A stretch of 64,000 bases of DNA, from NCBI RefSeq assembly GCF_026559675.1, contig NZ_CP092891.1, forward strand, positions 2,232,001-2,296,000, in the 5' to 3' direction. Both the position numbers and the translations under genes were made by a program. The stretch comes from Microbacterium oxydans (GTDB lineage: Bacteria > Actinomycetota > Actinomycetes > Actinomycetales > Microbacteriaceae). Shown here in pieces: positions 37,022-44,923 of this stretch (within the stretch, counting starts at the first letter, position 1; every line of letters begins with the position of its first letter). The notes beneath the pieces were generated by a model. The model ran no database searches. It was not told where the DNA came from and worked only from the letters and a program-made list of their open reading frames with translations.

Positions 37022-39015
37022 GCTGTCCTCAGTTCGGCGTCGGCGAGCACGTCGGCGATGTCGTCGACGGCCCAGGGGTTCTGCAGCGATGTGGTGTCGC
37101 CGAGCGGCTGCGGCTCGCGGCCGGCTCGGCGATCCTGCTCGGCCTCCCACAACTGTGCCAGGAGTCGGCGCATGATCTTGCCGGACCGCGTCTTCGGCAG
37201 GTCGGGGACGATCACGATGTGCTTCGGCTTGGCGACGGGCCCGATCGCCTGCGCCACCTGTGCCCGCAGCGCGGAAGGGGTCACCTCGGCGCGACCGGAC
37301 GGTGTGACGAAGGCCACGACCGCCTGCCCAGTGACCGGATCGGAGACACCGGCCGAGCCGGCCTCCCCCACGGTCTCGTGGGCGACCAGGGCCGACTCGA
37401 TCTCGATCGTCGACAGCCGGTGCCCCGACACGTTCACGACGTCGTCGAGGCGTCCCAGGATCCAGATGTACCCGTCGGCATCGCGGGTGGCCCCGTCGCC
37501 GGCGACGTAGAAGCCGCCGTGATCGCCTCGACGCGCGTGGGCGGACCAGTACGCGTCGCGGTAACGCGTCGGGTCGCCCCAGACCGTGCGCGCCATCCCC
37601 GGCCAGGGACGACGTACCACCAGCGTTCCCGATCGTCCCGGTGCGACCTCATCGCCGTGCTCGTCGACCACCGCGACATCGATGCCCGGCAGCGGGACCG
37701 ACGCCGAACCCGGCTTGAGGCTCGTCACGCCGGGAAGGGGCGCGATCATCGCCGCTCCGGTCTCCGACTGCCACCAGGTGTCGATCACGGGCAGCTCGTC
37801 ACGACCGAAGTTCCGCCGGAACCACACCCAGGCCTCGGGGTTGATCGCCTCGCCGACGGTGCCCAGCAGTCGCAGGGTGGAGAGGTCGTGGCCGGATGGC
37901 AGCTCGGCACCGAACCAGGTCATGAAGGTGCGGATCAACGTGGGCGCCGTGTAGTACACGGTCACTCCATAGCGCTCGATGATCTCGAGGTGTCTCTCGC
38001 GGTGTGGGGCGTCGGGTGTGCCCTCGTAGATGACCTGGGTCAGTCCGTTCGATAGCGGTCCGTAGATCTCGTAGGTGTGCGCGGTGACCCAGGCGAGATC
38101 GGCGGTGCACCAGTGCACGTCGTCGGGTTTCGCGTCGAAATGCGCCCAGTGCGCCCAGCTCGCCTGCGCCAGGTAGCCGCCGGACGTATGGACGAGGCCC
38201 TTCGGCTTCCCGGTCGTGCCGGAGGTGTAGATGAGGAAGAGCGGATGCTCGGCGTCGAAGGGCTCGGCCTCGTGCACGGGCGAGGCGGTGTCGACGACGT
38301 CATGCCACCAGACGTCACGGCCGTCGGTCCATGGCACATCCTGCCCGGTGCGCTGCAGCACGAGCACGTGCTCGAGGTCGGGAAGGTCTGCCGCGGCGAC
38401 GTCGGCCGTGGATTTCACCTCGGTGGCGGTCCCCCGGCGATACTGGCCGTCACTCGTCACGAGCAGCTTCGCGCCCGTGTCCTCCAGGCGGAACCGCACG
38501 GCCTCGGCCGAGAAGCCACCGAAGACGAGGGAGTGCACGGCGCCGATCCGCGCGCAGGCGAGCGTGATGACGACCGTCTCGACGAGGACCGGGAGGTAGA
38601 TCACGACGCGGTCCCCCGGTCGGATGCCCAGGGCGACGAGTGCGTTGGCGGCGCGGGAGACCCGCTCCTGCAGGTCTGTGTACGTCACCGAGAGCCGATC
38701 GCCCGGCTCACCTTCGAAGTGCAGCGCGACCTTGTCTCCGCGGCCTTCCGCGACATGGCGATCCACGCAGTTCACGGCGACGTTGAGCTTCCCGCCGAGG
38801 AACCAGCGCGCCGCGGGGACCGCATCTCCCAGCGGCGGATCCCATTCGTGGGCGGTGTGCCACGGCTCCGACCACACCAGTCGGCGCGCGGCCTCCTCCC
38901 AGAACGCGACCGGGTCCGCCGCGGCGCGTGCATACGCTTCCGCGGTGACGTTCGCGTCGCTGAACCCGGCGGCGGGCGCGTACACACGCGACTCCTGAAG
39001 CCGTGCCTCGGTCAT
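37018..39015 (-). CDS. acs: Acetyl-CoA synthetase (AMP-forming acyl-CoA ligase)
   Basis: A 665-residue ligase that activates acetate via acetyl-AMP. The P-loop-like motif is YTSGTTGKPKGLVHTSGGYL. DTWWQSETGAAMIAPLPG carries the Trp associated with a small acetate pocket. The hinge is GRLDDVVNVSGHRLSTIEIE and the acetylatable C-terminal lysine lies in PKTRSGKIMRRLL. It sits inside the sulfur operon: 2 bases after the ABC permease gene and overlapping metY. This suggests acetyl-CoA supply for O-acetylhomoserine, or activation of a sulfonated acid such as sulfoacetate. The Trp favours acetate. Substrate unproven. Confidence 0.9.
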   Translation of the reverse strand: MTEARLQESRVYAPAAGFSDANVTAEAYARAAADPVAFWEEAARRLVWSEPWHTAHEWDPPLGDAVPAARWFLGGKLNVAVNCVDRHVAEGRGDKVALHFEGEPGDRLSVTYTDLQERVSRAANALVALGIRPGDRVVIYLPVLVETVVITLACARIGAVHSLVFGGFSAEAVRFRLEDTGAKLLVTSDGQYRRGTATEVKSTADVAAADLPDLEHVLVLQRTGQDVPWTDGRDVWWHDVVDTASPVHEAEPFDAEHPLFLIYTSGTTGKPKGLVHTSGGYLAQASWAHWAHFDAKPDDVHWCTADLAWVTAHTYEIYGPLSNGLTQVIYEGTPDAPHRERHLEIIERYGVTVYYTAPTLIRTFMTWFGAELPSGHDLSTLRLLGTVGEAINPEAWVWFRRNFGRDELPVIDTWWQSETGAAMIAPLPGVTSLKPGSASVPLPGIDVAVVDEHGDEVAPGRSGTLVVRRPWPGMARTVWGDPTRYRDAYWSAHARRGDHGGFYVAGDGATRDADGYIWILGRLDDVVNVSGHRLSTIEIESALVAHETVGEAGSAGVSDPVTGQAVVAFVTPSGRAEVTPSALRAQVAQAIGPVAKPKHIVIVPDLPKTRSGKIMRRLLAQLWEAEQDRRAGREPQPLGDTTSLQNPWAVDDIADVLADAELRTA

Positions 39016-39017
39016 GC

Positions 39018-39875
39018 TCACACCCACCGGCGCAGCAGGTACTTCTCGAGCAGCGCGAGGATGCCGCTGGTGATCGTGCCGAGCAGGGCGAGCAGCACGA
39101 TGGAGAGGAGGATGCGGTCGATGCGGCCGGTACTCTGCGAGTCGGTCAGCAGGAAGCCGAGGCCCATGGAGGACGCGATCAGCTCCGCCGCGACGAGGAA
39201 CAGCCAGGCCTGCGCGAGCGCGAGACGGAGTCCGGCCACGACCGAGGGCACGACGGCGGGAAGCTGCACCGTGCGGAACAGGGACCAGCCGCGCAGGCTG
39301 AACGATCGGCCGGCCTCGACGAGGTGCGGGTCGACGTGCCGGAGGGCCGACGCCACCGTCGTGTAGACGGGGAAGAACGCGCCGATCGCGATGAGCGTGA
39401 CCTTCGACTCCTCGCCGATCTGCATCCAGAGGATGAGGAGCGGCACCCAGGCGAGCGACGGGACGGCCCGGACCGCCGCGAGCGTCGGGCTGAGAAGCAC
39501 GTCGCCCCAGCGGGACAGCCCCACGATCCCGGCAGCCGCGAGCCCGATGACGGAGCCGATCGCGAAGCCGAGCAGCACGCGCTGGACGGAGATCGCGATG
39601 TGGGTCCAGAGCTGCCCGCTCTCGGCCAGTTCGACGCCGGCCTGATAGACGGACGCAGGTGTGGGGAGGCGATACGGCTCGACGAGGCCCGACGTCGTCA
39701 CGAGCTGCCAGACGAGGAGGATGACGGCCGGCAGCAGGAGTCCGCCGAGGATCCGCACCGCAGGACGATCCCACACGTGACGGGTCACCGCCCCGGTGCT
39801 CCGAGACTTCCCCTGGGCGAAGTCGAGCGCGTCCCGCGAGTCCGCGGGGACGATCAGCCGGTCGGGAATCGTCAC
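39018..39875 (-). CDS. ABC transporter permease, sulfonate/taurine type
   Basis: A 285-residue inner-membrane permease with about six helices (LLLPAVILLVWQLVTTSGLV, GFAIGSVIGLAAAGIVGLS, VTLIAIGAFFPVYTTVASAL, WLFLVAAELIASSMGLGFLL). The ATPase-contact EAA-type loop reads EAGRSFSLRGWSLFRTVQLP, typical of the SsuC/TauC/NrtB group. GTG start at 39875 overlaps the stop of the binding-protein gene (GTGA). It works with the ATPase and binding protein encoded directly upstream to import sulfonates, sulfate esters or nitrate-like anions. The sulfur genes downstream favour a sulfur compound. Confidence 0.9.
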   Translation of the reverse strand: MTIPDRLIVPADSRDALDFAQGKSRSTGAVTRHVWDRPAVRILGGLLLPAVILLVWQLVTTSGLVEPYRLPTPASVYQAGVELAESGQLWTHIAISVQRVLLGFAIGSVIGLAAAGIVGLSRWGDVLLSPTLAAVRAVPSLAWVPLLILWMQIGEESKVTLIAIGAFFPVYTTVASALRHVDPHLVEAGRSFSLRGWSLFRTVQLPAVVPSVVAGLRLALAQAWLFLVAAELIASSMGLGFLLTDSQSTGRIDRILLSIVLLALLGTITSGILALLEKYLLRRWV

Positions 39876-40912
39876 TCGCCGCCGACCGCCTTCTTCGCGA
39901 ACGTGTCGTTGACGATGGAGGACAGCGCCTTGTCGACCGAGTCCTGCCCGCCCTGCACGTCGCCGGATTCGACGAGCACCGGGGCGATCTTCTCGAGCAC
40001 GGCGACCTGGTCCGCGCCGGGGATGCCGCTGACGTCGAGGTTCGAGCGCTCCTGGATCACCGTGGTGGCGACCGCGGGGTCGATGCCGGCGACCTCGGCG
40101 AGCAGGGCCGCGGTCTCGTCGGGGTTCGCGAGTGCCCACTCCCGCGCCTGCTCGTAGGCGTCGACGACGGCCTGAGCGAGGTCGGGGTGGTTCGTCACGA
40201 AGTCCTCGGTGGCGTTGAGGAACCCGTACGTGTTGAAGTCCACGTTGCGGTAGATGAGCTTGTCGCCCGACTCGACCTCGGCTGCGGCCATGATCGGGTC
40301 GAGGCCGGCCCAGGCGTCGACCGAGCCGCCGTCGAGCGCGGCACGGCCGTCGGCGTGCTGCAGGTTCTGCACCTCCACGTCGGAGAGGGACAGGCCACCC
40401 TCCTCCAGCGCCTGGAGCAGGAAGAAGTAGGGGTCCGTGCCCTTGGTCGCCGCGATCGACGCACCCTTGAGGTCTTCGACCGACGTGATGTCGCTGTCCG
40501 GGCCGACGGCGATGGCCGCCCACTCGGGCTGCGAGAAGATGTCGATCACCTGGATGGGCGAGCCGTTCGCGCGGGCGAGCAGCGCCGCCGATCCCGCGGT
40601 CGATCCGACGTCGACCGAACCGGAGCGGAGGAGCTCGTTGGCCTTGTTGGAGCCGGCGGACTGCACCCACTCGACCGTGACGTCGTCACCGAGGATGTCC
40701 TCGAGGATGCCCTGGTCGCGGATCACGAGGCTCAGGGGGTTGTACGTCGCGAAGTCGATCGAGAGCGTGTCCGACGACCACTCGGTCGCGCCGGAGGTGG
40801 GCTTCGTGTCGGTCGCGCCGGCATTCTCCCCCGCGAGGCATCCGGTCGCGACGAGCATCATCGTCCCGGCGATCGCGATCGCGGGGATGATTCGGCGGGT
40901 GATGGTGCTCAT
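39872..40912 (-). CDS. ABC transporter substrate-binding lipoprotein, sulfonate type
   Basis: A 346-residue exported lipoprotein. The signal (TRRIIPAIAIAGTMMLVATG) ends at the lipobox Cys of ATGCLAG. The mature part has the NMT1/SsuA-like two-lobed pattern: YNPLSLVIRDQGILEDIL, the ligand-pocket VGSTAGSAALLARANGSPIQ, the hinge LKGASIAATKGTDPYFFLLQ and the acidic segment VDAWAGLDPIMAAAEVES. It delivers substrate to the permease. Overlaps with the ATPase (ATGA) and permease (GTGA) genes show one operon. Aliphatic sulfonates are the best guess. Confidence 0.9.
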   Translation of the reverse strand: MSTITRRIIPAIAIAGTMMLVATGCLAGENAGATDTKPTSGATEWSSDTLSIDFATYNPLSLVIRDQGILEDILGDDVTVEWVQSAGSNKANELLRSGSVDVGSTAGSAALLARANGSPIQVIDIFSQPEWAAIAVGPDSDITSVEDLKGASIAATKGTDPYFFLLQALEEGGLSLSDVEVQNLQHADGRAALDGGSVDAWAGLDPIMAAAEVESGDKLIYRNVDFNTYGFLNATEDFVTNHPDLAQAVVDAYEQAREWALANPDETAALLAEVAGIDPAVATTVIQERSNLDVSGIPGADQVAVLEKIAPVLVESGDVQGGQDSVDKALSSIVNDTFAKKAVGGE

Positions 40913-41751
40913 CGGGTCTCCTCGGTGATGCTGTGGTGGGTGTCGACGCCGAGACCTTCGAGAAGATCGGCGCGCAGGTCGGCGAGACCGCGGTCGGCGC
41001 GGTCTCGGGGGCGGATGCCCGGCACGGAGATCGTGCGGGCGATCGAGGTCTCCGTACCCTCGGTAAGGGTGCGCAGCAGCAGGACCCGGTCGGCGAGGTA
41101 CAGGGCCTCTTCGACGTCGTGCGTGACGAGCAGGACCGTGGTCGGCTCGGCCGCATGGATCTTCAGGAGCAGGTCGTGCATGCGCAAGCGTGTGAGCGCG
41201 TCGAGGGCGCCGAAGGGTTCGTCGAGGAGCAGCACGCCGGGGTTGCGGGCGAGCGCTCGGGCGAGGGACGCGCGCTGCGCCATGCCGCCGGACACCTCGC
41301 GCGGACGCTGGTCGGCGGCGTGATCCAGTCCGACCAGGTGCAGCAGCTCGCGCACGCGCTCCCGGCCCGCACGGCGAGGAGTGCCGCGCCGCAGGCCGAG
41401 CTCCACGTTCTGGGCGATCGTGCGCCACGGCAGCAGTCGTGGTTCCTGGAATGCGATCGCGGTGCGCTCGTCCACGTCGGCGACGCCGATGCCGTCGAGG
41501 CGGATGCCGCCGCGCGTAGGCACGTCGAGCCCGCCGATGAGGCGCAGCAGCGTCGACTTCCCGCATCCGGAGGGCCCGACGACCGCGACGATCTCGCCGG
41601 CCGCGATGTCGAGGTCGATCCCCCGGAGGACATCGCGCCTTCCATGCGGCAGCGGGAAGGAGCGGTCGATACCGTCGAGACGCACGGCCTGCGCGGTCCC
41701 CGCCGTCGTCGAGACGTCGGCGTTGCGCGACGCGGGCAGCAGGGCGGTCAT
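40909..41751 (-). CDS. ABC transporter ATP-binding protein, sulfonate type
   Basis: A 280-residue ATPase. Walker A is VVGPSGCGKSTLLRLIGGLD, the Q-loop AFQEPRLLPWRTIAQNVELG, the ABC signature EVSGGMAQRASLARALARNP, Walker B GVLLLDEPFGALDALTRLRM and the switch His in TTVLLVTHDVEEALYLAD. This belongs to the SsuB/TauB/NrtD group. It is the first gene of the six-gene sulfur operon. Upstream are only 143 bases, shared with the rpsA terminator and a candidate operator. Confidence 0.93.
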   Translation of the reverse strand: MTALLPASRNADVSTTAGTAQAVRLDGIDRSFPLPHGRRDVLRGIDLDIAAGEIVAVVGPSGCGKSTLLRLIGGLDVPTRGGIRLDGIGVADVDERTAIAFQEPRLLPWRTIAQNVELGLRRGTPRRAGRERVRELLHLVGLDHAADQRPREVSGGMAQRASLARALARNPGVLLLDEPFGALDALTRLRMHDLLLKIHAAEPTTVLLVTHDVEEALYLADRVLLLRTLTEGTETSIARTISVPGIRPRDRADRGLADLRADLLEGLGVDTHHSITEETR

Positions 41752-41780
41752 TCCCTCATGCTGTCGGAGGGCATCGAATG

Positions 41781-41798
41781 TTACGAATGCGGTCGTAA
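41781..41798. promoter_or_regulatory. Candidate operator upstream of the sulfonate operon
   Basis: TTACGA-N6-TCGTAA is a perfect 6-base inverted repeat, 30 bases upstream of the first gene of the sulfur operon. The local sequence is AT-richer than its surroundings. The binding protein is unknown. Confidence 0.45.
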
Positions 41799-41837
41799 TG
41801 TTCCGTCACGCAACGGAATCCGCACTTCCGGACATGC

Positions 41838-41884
41838 GAAACGGGCCGCCACACCCGCCCGAAGGCGGGGTGACGACCCGTTTC
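41838..41884 (-). terminator. Terminator of rpsA
   Basis: Outer arms GAAACGGG and CCCGTTTC are perfectly complementary, and an inner CACCCGCC/GGCGGGGTG stem stacks inside. It starts 10 bases past the rpsA stop. Confidence 0.8.
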
Positions 41885-41894
41885 AGAGTGCTGC

Positions 41895-43349
41895 TTAAGC
41901 GTTGCCGCCCGAGAGCTTCTCGCGCAGAGCCGCGAGTGCCTCGTCGTCCGCGAGGGTGCCGGCGCCGGCAGCCTCGCTGGTGAAGGACTGGCCGCCGAAG
42001 TCTTCGCCGGCCGCAGCCTCGGCCTCGGCCGCCTTGACGACCTGAGCCTTGTGCGCCTCCCAGCGAGCCTGGGCTGCAGCGTACTCCTGCTCCCATGCCT
42101 CGCGCTGGGCGTCGAAGCCTTCCTTCCACGCACCGGTCTCGGCGTCGAAGCCCTCCGGGTACTTGTACTCGCCGTTCTCGTCGTACTCGGCGAGCATGCC
42201 GTACAGGGCCGGGTCGAACTCGGTGCCGTTGGGGTCGACCGACTCGTTGGCCTGCTTCAGCGACAGCGAGATGCGACGACGCTCGAGGTCGATGTCGATG
42301 ACCTTGACGAAGACCTCTTCGCCGACCGACACGACCTGCTCAGCCAGCTCAACGTGCTTGCTGGAGAGCTCGGAGATGTGGACGAGGCCCTCGATGCCGT
42401 CTGCGACGCGAACGAACGCACCGAACGGAACGAGCTTGGTGACCTTACCCGGCGTGACCTGACCGATCGCGTGGGTACGGGCGAAGACCTGCCACGGGTC
42501 CTCCTGCGTCGCCTTCAGCGACAGGGAGACGCGCTCGCGGTCGAGGTCGACCTCGAGGATCTCGACGGTGACCTCCTGGCCCACCTCGACGACCTCGGAG
42601 GCGTGCTCGATGTGCTTCCAGGACAGCTCGGAGACGTGCACGAGGCCGTCCACGCCGCCCAGGTCGACGAACGCACCGAAGTTGACGATCGACGACACGA
42701 CACCCTTGCGGACCTGACCCTTGTGCAGGTTGTTCAGGAACGTGGTGCGCGACTCCGACTGCGTCTGCTCGAGCAGCGCGCGGCGGCTGAGGACGACGTT
42801 GTTGCGGTTCTTGTCGAGCTCGAGGATCTTGGCCTCGATCTCCTGGCCCAGGTACGGCGTGAGGTCGCGGACGCGACGCAGCTCGATGAGCGAAGCCGGG
42901 AGGAAGCCACGGAGTCCGATGTCGACGATGAGTCCACCCTTGACGACCTCGATGACCGTACCGGTGACGACGCCGTCGTTCTCCTTGATCTTCTCGACGT
43001 CTCCCCAGGCACGCTCGTACTGAGCACGCTTCTTGGAGAGGATCAGACGGCCTTCCTTGTCCTCCTTCTGGAGAACGAGGGCCTCGACCTGGTCGCCGAC
43101 AGCGACGACCTCGTTGGGGTCGACGTCGTGCTTGATCGAGAGCTCGCGCGAGGGGATGACACCCTCGGTCTTGTAGCCGACATCGAGGAGGACCTCATCG
43201 CGGTCGATCTTGACGATCGTGCCCTCGATGATGTCGCCGTCGTTGAAGAACTTCAGGGTCTTCTCGACCGCGGCCAGGAAGTCCTCAGCAGATCCGATGT
43301 CGTTGATGGCGACCTGCTTGGTGGCCGGGGCGGTCGTTGCGGTAGTCAT
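41895..43349 (-). CDS. rpsA: 30S ribosomal protein S1
   Basis: A 484-residue RNA-binding protein of the small subunit. It has four S1 domains rather than the six of E. coli, as usual in actinobacteria: about residues 36-105, 123-188, 210-278 and 295-365. Repeated signatures are GTIVKIDRDEVLLDVGYKTE, VVSSIVNFGAFVDLGGVDGL and KVTKLVPFGAFVRVADGIEG. The C-terminal 100 residues are acidic and aromatic (FDAETGAWKEGFDAQREAW) and end in an Ala-rich tail. I use the ATG at 43349 (MTTATTAPATKQ). A 226-base upstream region without a gene precedes it. Confidence 0.97.
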   Translation of the reverse strand: MTTATTAPATKQVAINDIGSAEDFLAAVEKTLKFFNDGDIIEGTIVKIDRDEVLLDVGYKTEGVIPSRELSIKHDVDPNEVVAVGDQVEALVLQKEDKEGRLILSKKRAQYERAWGDVEKIKENDGVVTGTVIEVVKGGLIVDIGLRGFLPASLIELRRVRDLTPYLGQEIEAKILELDKNRNNVVLSRRALLEQTQSESRTTFLNNLHKGQVRKGVVSSIVNFGAFVDLGGVDGLVHVSELSWKHIEHASEVVEVGQEVTVEILEVDLDRERVSLSLKATQEDPWQVFARTHAIGQVTPGKVTKLVPFGAFVRVADGIEGLVHISELSSKHVELAEQVVSVGEEVFVKVIDIDLERRRISLSLKQANESVDPNGTEFDPALYGMLAEYDENGEYKYPEGFDAETGAWKEGFDAQREAWEQEYAAAQARWEAHKAQVVKAAEAEAAAGEDFGGQSFTSEAAGAGTLADDEALAALREKLSGGNA

Positions 43350-43575
43350 GTAGTGGGTTGTCCTTGTGAATGGAGACTCAGGCTGGGAGGCAAAGACCGC
43401 GCACGGCCGACTGCATGCTTCACAGCAGTTGGATTTTGGTTTTCTTGTCACGAGGGCACGCGAAGCACGCCACGAGTGACAATTCAGGCTATCAGAAGTT
43501 GGGATGCCGCAGGAAGAGCGCGTCCGTCCCTCACCTGTGGATAACTCCCGCGGGGCCTCGGGCATTCCGCCTACC
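43350..43575. other. Gene-free leader/promoter region of rpsA
   Basis: 226 bases between rpsA (minus) and a lipoprotein gene (plus). It must hold the rpsA promoter and leader. I see a 7-base inverted repeat TTGTCAC (43445-43451)/GTGACAA (43476-43482), with GCACGC repeated between the arms, and a T-rich patch (43433-43446). No clear sigma70-type pair and no conserved S1 autoregulatory fold could be identified by eye. Confidence 0.4.
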
Positions 43576-44139
43576 GTGACCCGGGTGACTCCCGCTCCTC
43601 CCCGACTCTCGTCCACACGGGTCGTCTGCGCCGGCATGCTCGTCGTCGCAGCGATGCTGACCGCCTGCTCCCCGACGCCGACCCCCACGCCCACGCCGAC
43701 TCCGCTGTTCGCCTCCGAAGCCGAAGCCTTCGCCGCAGCCGAGGCGACGTATAGCGCGTACAACGACGCGCTGAACCAAGTGGACTTCTCAGAAACGACG
43801 ACGTTCGAAGCCGTCTTCGCGCTTCTCTCCGGCACCGCAGCGAGTTCGACGCGAGAGGCCTTTAGCCGCTTGCACGCCGAGAAGACGCGAGTGGTTGGCC
43901 AGACGCACTATTACTCATTTTCAGGCGCCACTGTCGACTGGATTGCCGGGCTGGTACATGCCAACGTTTGCGTGGACGTAAGCGACGTGGATGTTCTCGA
44001 TGCGTCCGGCGCATCAATCGTGTCTGCCGACCGGCCGCCTCATCAGCCGATGACCATCACGTTCTCCAAGAACTCCGTCGCCACGCCGCTCACGATCTCC
44101 GATCTCGAAGGCACGGGTGAGTACGAGTGCGCGGGCTGA
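43576..44139 (+). CDS. Putative lipoprotein with Pro-Thr linker
   Basis: About 187 residues from the GTG at 43576; other in-frame GTGs make the start uncertain. Hydrophobic VVCAGMLVVAAMLTAC ends in a lipobox LTAC (Cys near residue 31), followed by a SPTPTPTPTPTP linker that should span the wall. The globular part begins FASEAEAFAAAEATYSAYND, a helical pattern of a four-helix or cystatin-like unit, with two later cysteines (NVCVDVSD and EYECAG). It overlaps the PKD protein gene by 13 bases. Similar lipoprotein/PKD pairs are, as I recall, common in Microbacterium; function unknown. GC content is lower than in neighbours. Confidence 0.65.
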   Translation: MTRVTPAPPRLSSTRVVCAGMLVVAAMLTACSPTPTPTPTPTPLFASEAEAFAAAEATYSAYNDALNQVDFSETTTFEAVFALLSGTAASSTREAFSRLHAEKTRVVGQTHYYSFSGATVDWIAGLVHANVCVDVSDVDVLDASGASIVSADRPPHQPMTITFSKNSVATPLTISDLEGTGEYECAG

Positions 44140-44891
44140 TCTTGGTGGGGGTGTTCCTCGCCTTCCTACTACCCGCCCCTCCACTCTCACCCAGCGCCTG
44201 CAACGCTGCAGTTTCTGTGACTACGGGGTGCGTCACAAACAGCGGGAGCCAACTCTCGGTCACTGGGGAAAAAACTCAGACGTCTGACGGCGGTCCACCT
44301 TCCGCGCCTCCCGCCCAGGCTGAAGAGGAGGTATCCCTCTGCGATCCCGACGCCGTCCGCATCATGGGCTGCGGGATCGACGCGGTCAAGGTGACCACCG
44401 ACGAGGGCCGGCCGATCACGATCACCGACGTCGCGCAGTTCGCGCCGGATCCGGTGCGGACGATCGCCGAGCCGGAAGACGTCGGCATCGCCGGCTTGCC
44501 CACCAACATCGTCGCCTCGGCATCTGCGCAGACGCGCACCGGGGAGCTCTTCGGCAAGCCGGTCACGGTGCGCTTCACCCCCGTCGGCGTCGACTTCGAC
44601 TACGGCGACGGCGCGAAGAGCACGTCCACGAACGGCGGGCTGACCTGGGCGGCCCTCGATCAGGCTCCGTTCACGCCCACCTCCACGAGCCATACGTATC
44701 GCGACCGCGGCACCTACGACGCGCGCGCCTCCGTCCGGTATTCGGCCGAGGTCGACATCGGCGGCGGATGGTTCTCAGTGGCGGGTGAGCTCACGGTGAA
44801 CGGCACGACGCAGCAGGTCCGCATCTTCGAGGCGCGCACCGCCCTCGTCGCACGCACCTGCGCCGAGCAGCCCCAGGCCCCGGGGTGCTGA
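44127..44891 (+). CDS. Secreted PKD-domain protein
   Basis: A 254-residue protein, GTG start within the end of the lipoprotein gene. A signal sequence (LILVGVFLAFLLPAPPLSPS) is followed by a Cys-containing stretch and a PKD-like beta domain. In that domain, VGVDFDYGDGAKSTST and TSHTYRDRGTYDARASVRYS give the typical DYGDG ... HTY ... GTY pattern. Late cysteines (ARTCAEQPQAPGC) could form a disulfide. PKD domains mediate surface protein or carbohydrate contacts. Co-translation with the preceding lipoprotein suggests they act as a pair at the cell surface; this is inference. Confidence 0.75.
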   Translation: MRGLILVGVFLAFLLPAPPLSPSACNAAVSVTTGCVTNSGSQLSVTGEKTQTSDGGPPSAPPAQAEEEVSLCDPDAVRIMGCGIDAVKVTTDEGRPITITDVAQFAPDPVRTIAEPEDVGIAGLPTNIVASASAQTRTGELFGKPVTVRFTPVGVDFDYGDGAKSTSTNGGLTWAALDQAPFTPTSTSHTYRDRGTYDARASVRYSAEVDIGGGWFSVAGELTVNGTTQQVRIFEARTALVARTCAEQPQAPGC

Positions 44892-44923
44892 CCGCGGGGG
44901 CGAGCGCGCTCTACGCTGAGTCC

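Noticed and set aside
41752..41894. A SAM or cobalamin riboswitch before the sulfur operon
   Set aside because: Only about 85 bases remain between the rpsA terminator and the first gene. No riboswitch core or extended stem set is visible, only a short spaced dyad.
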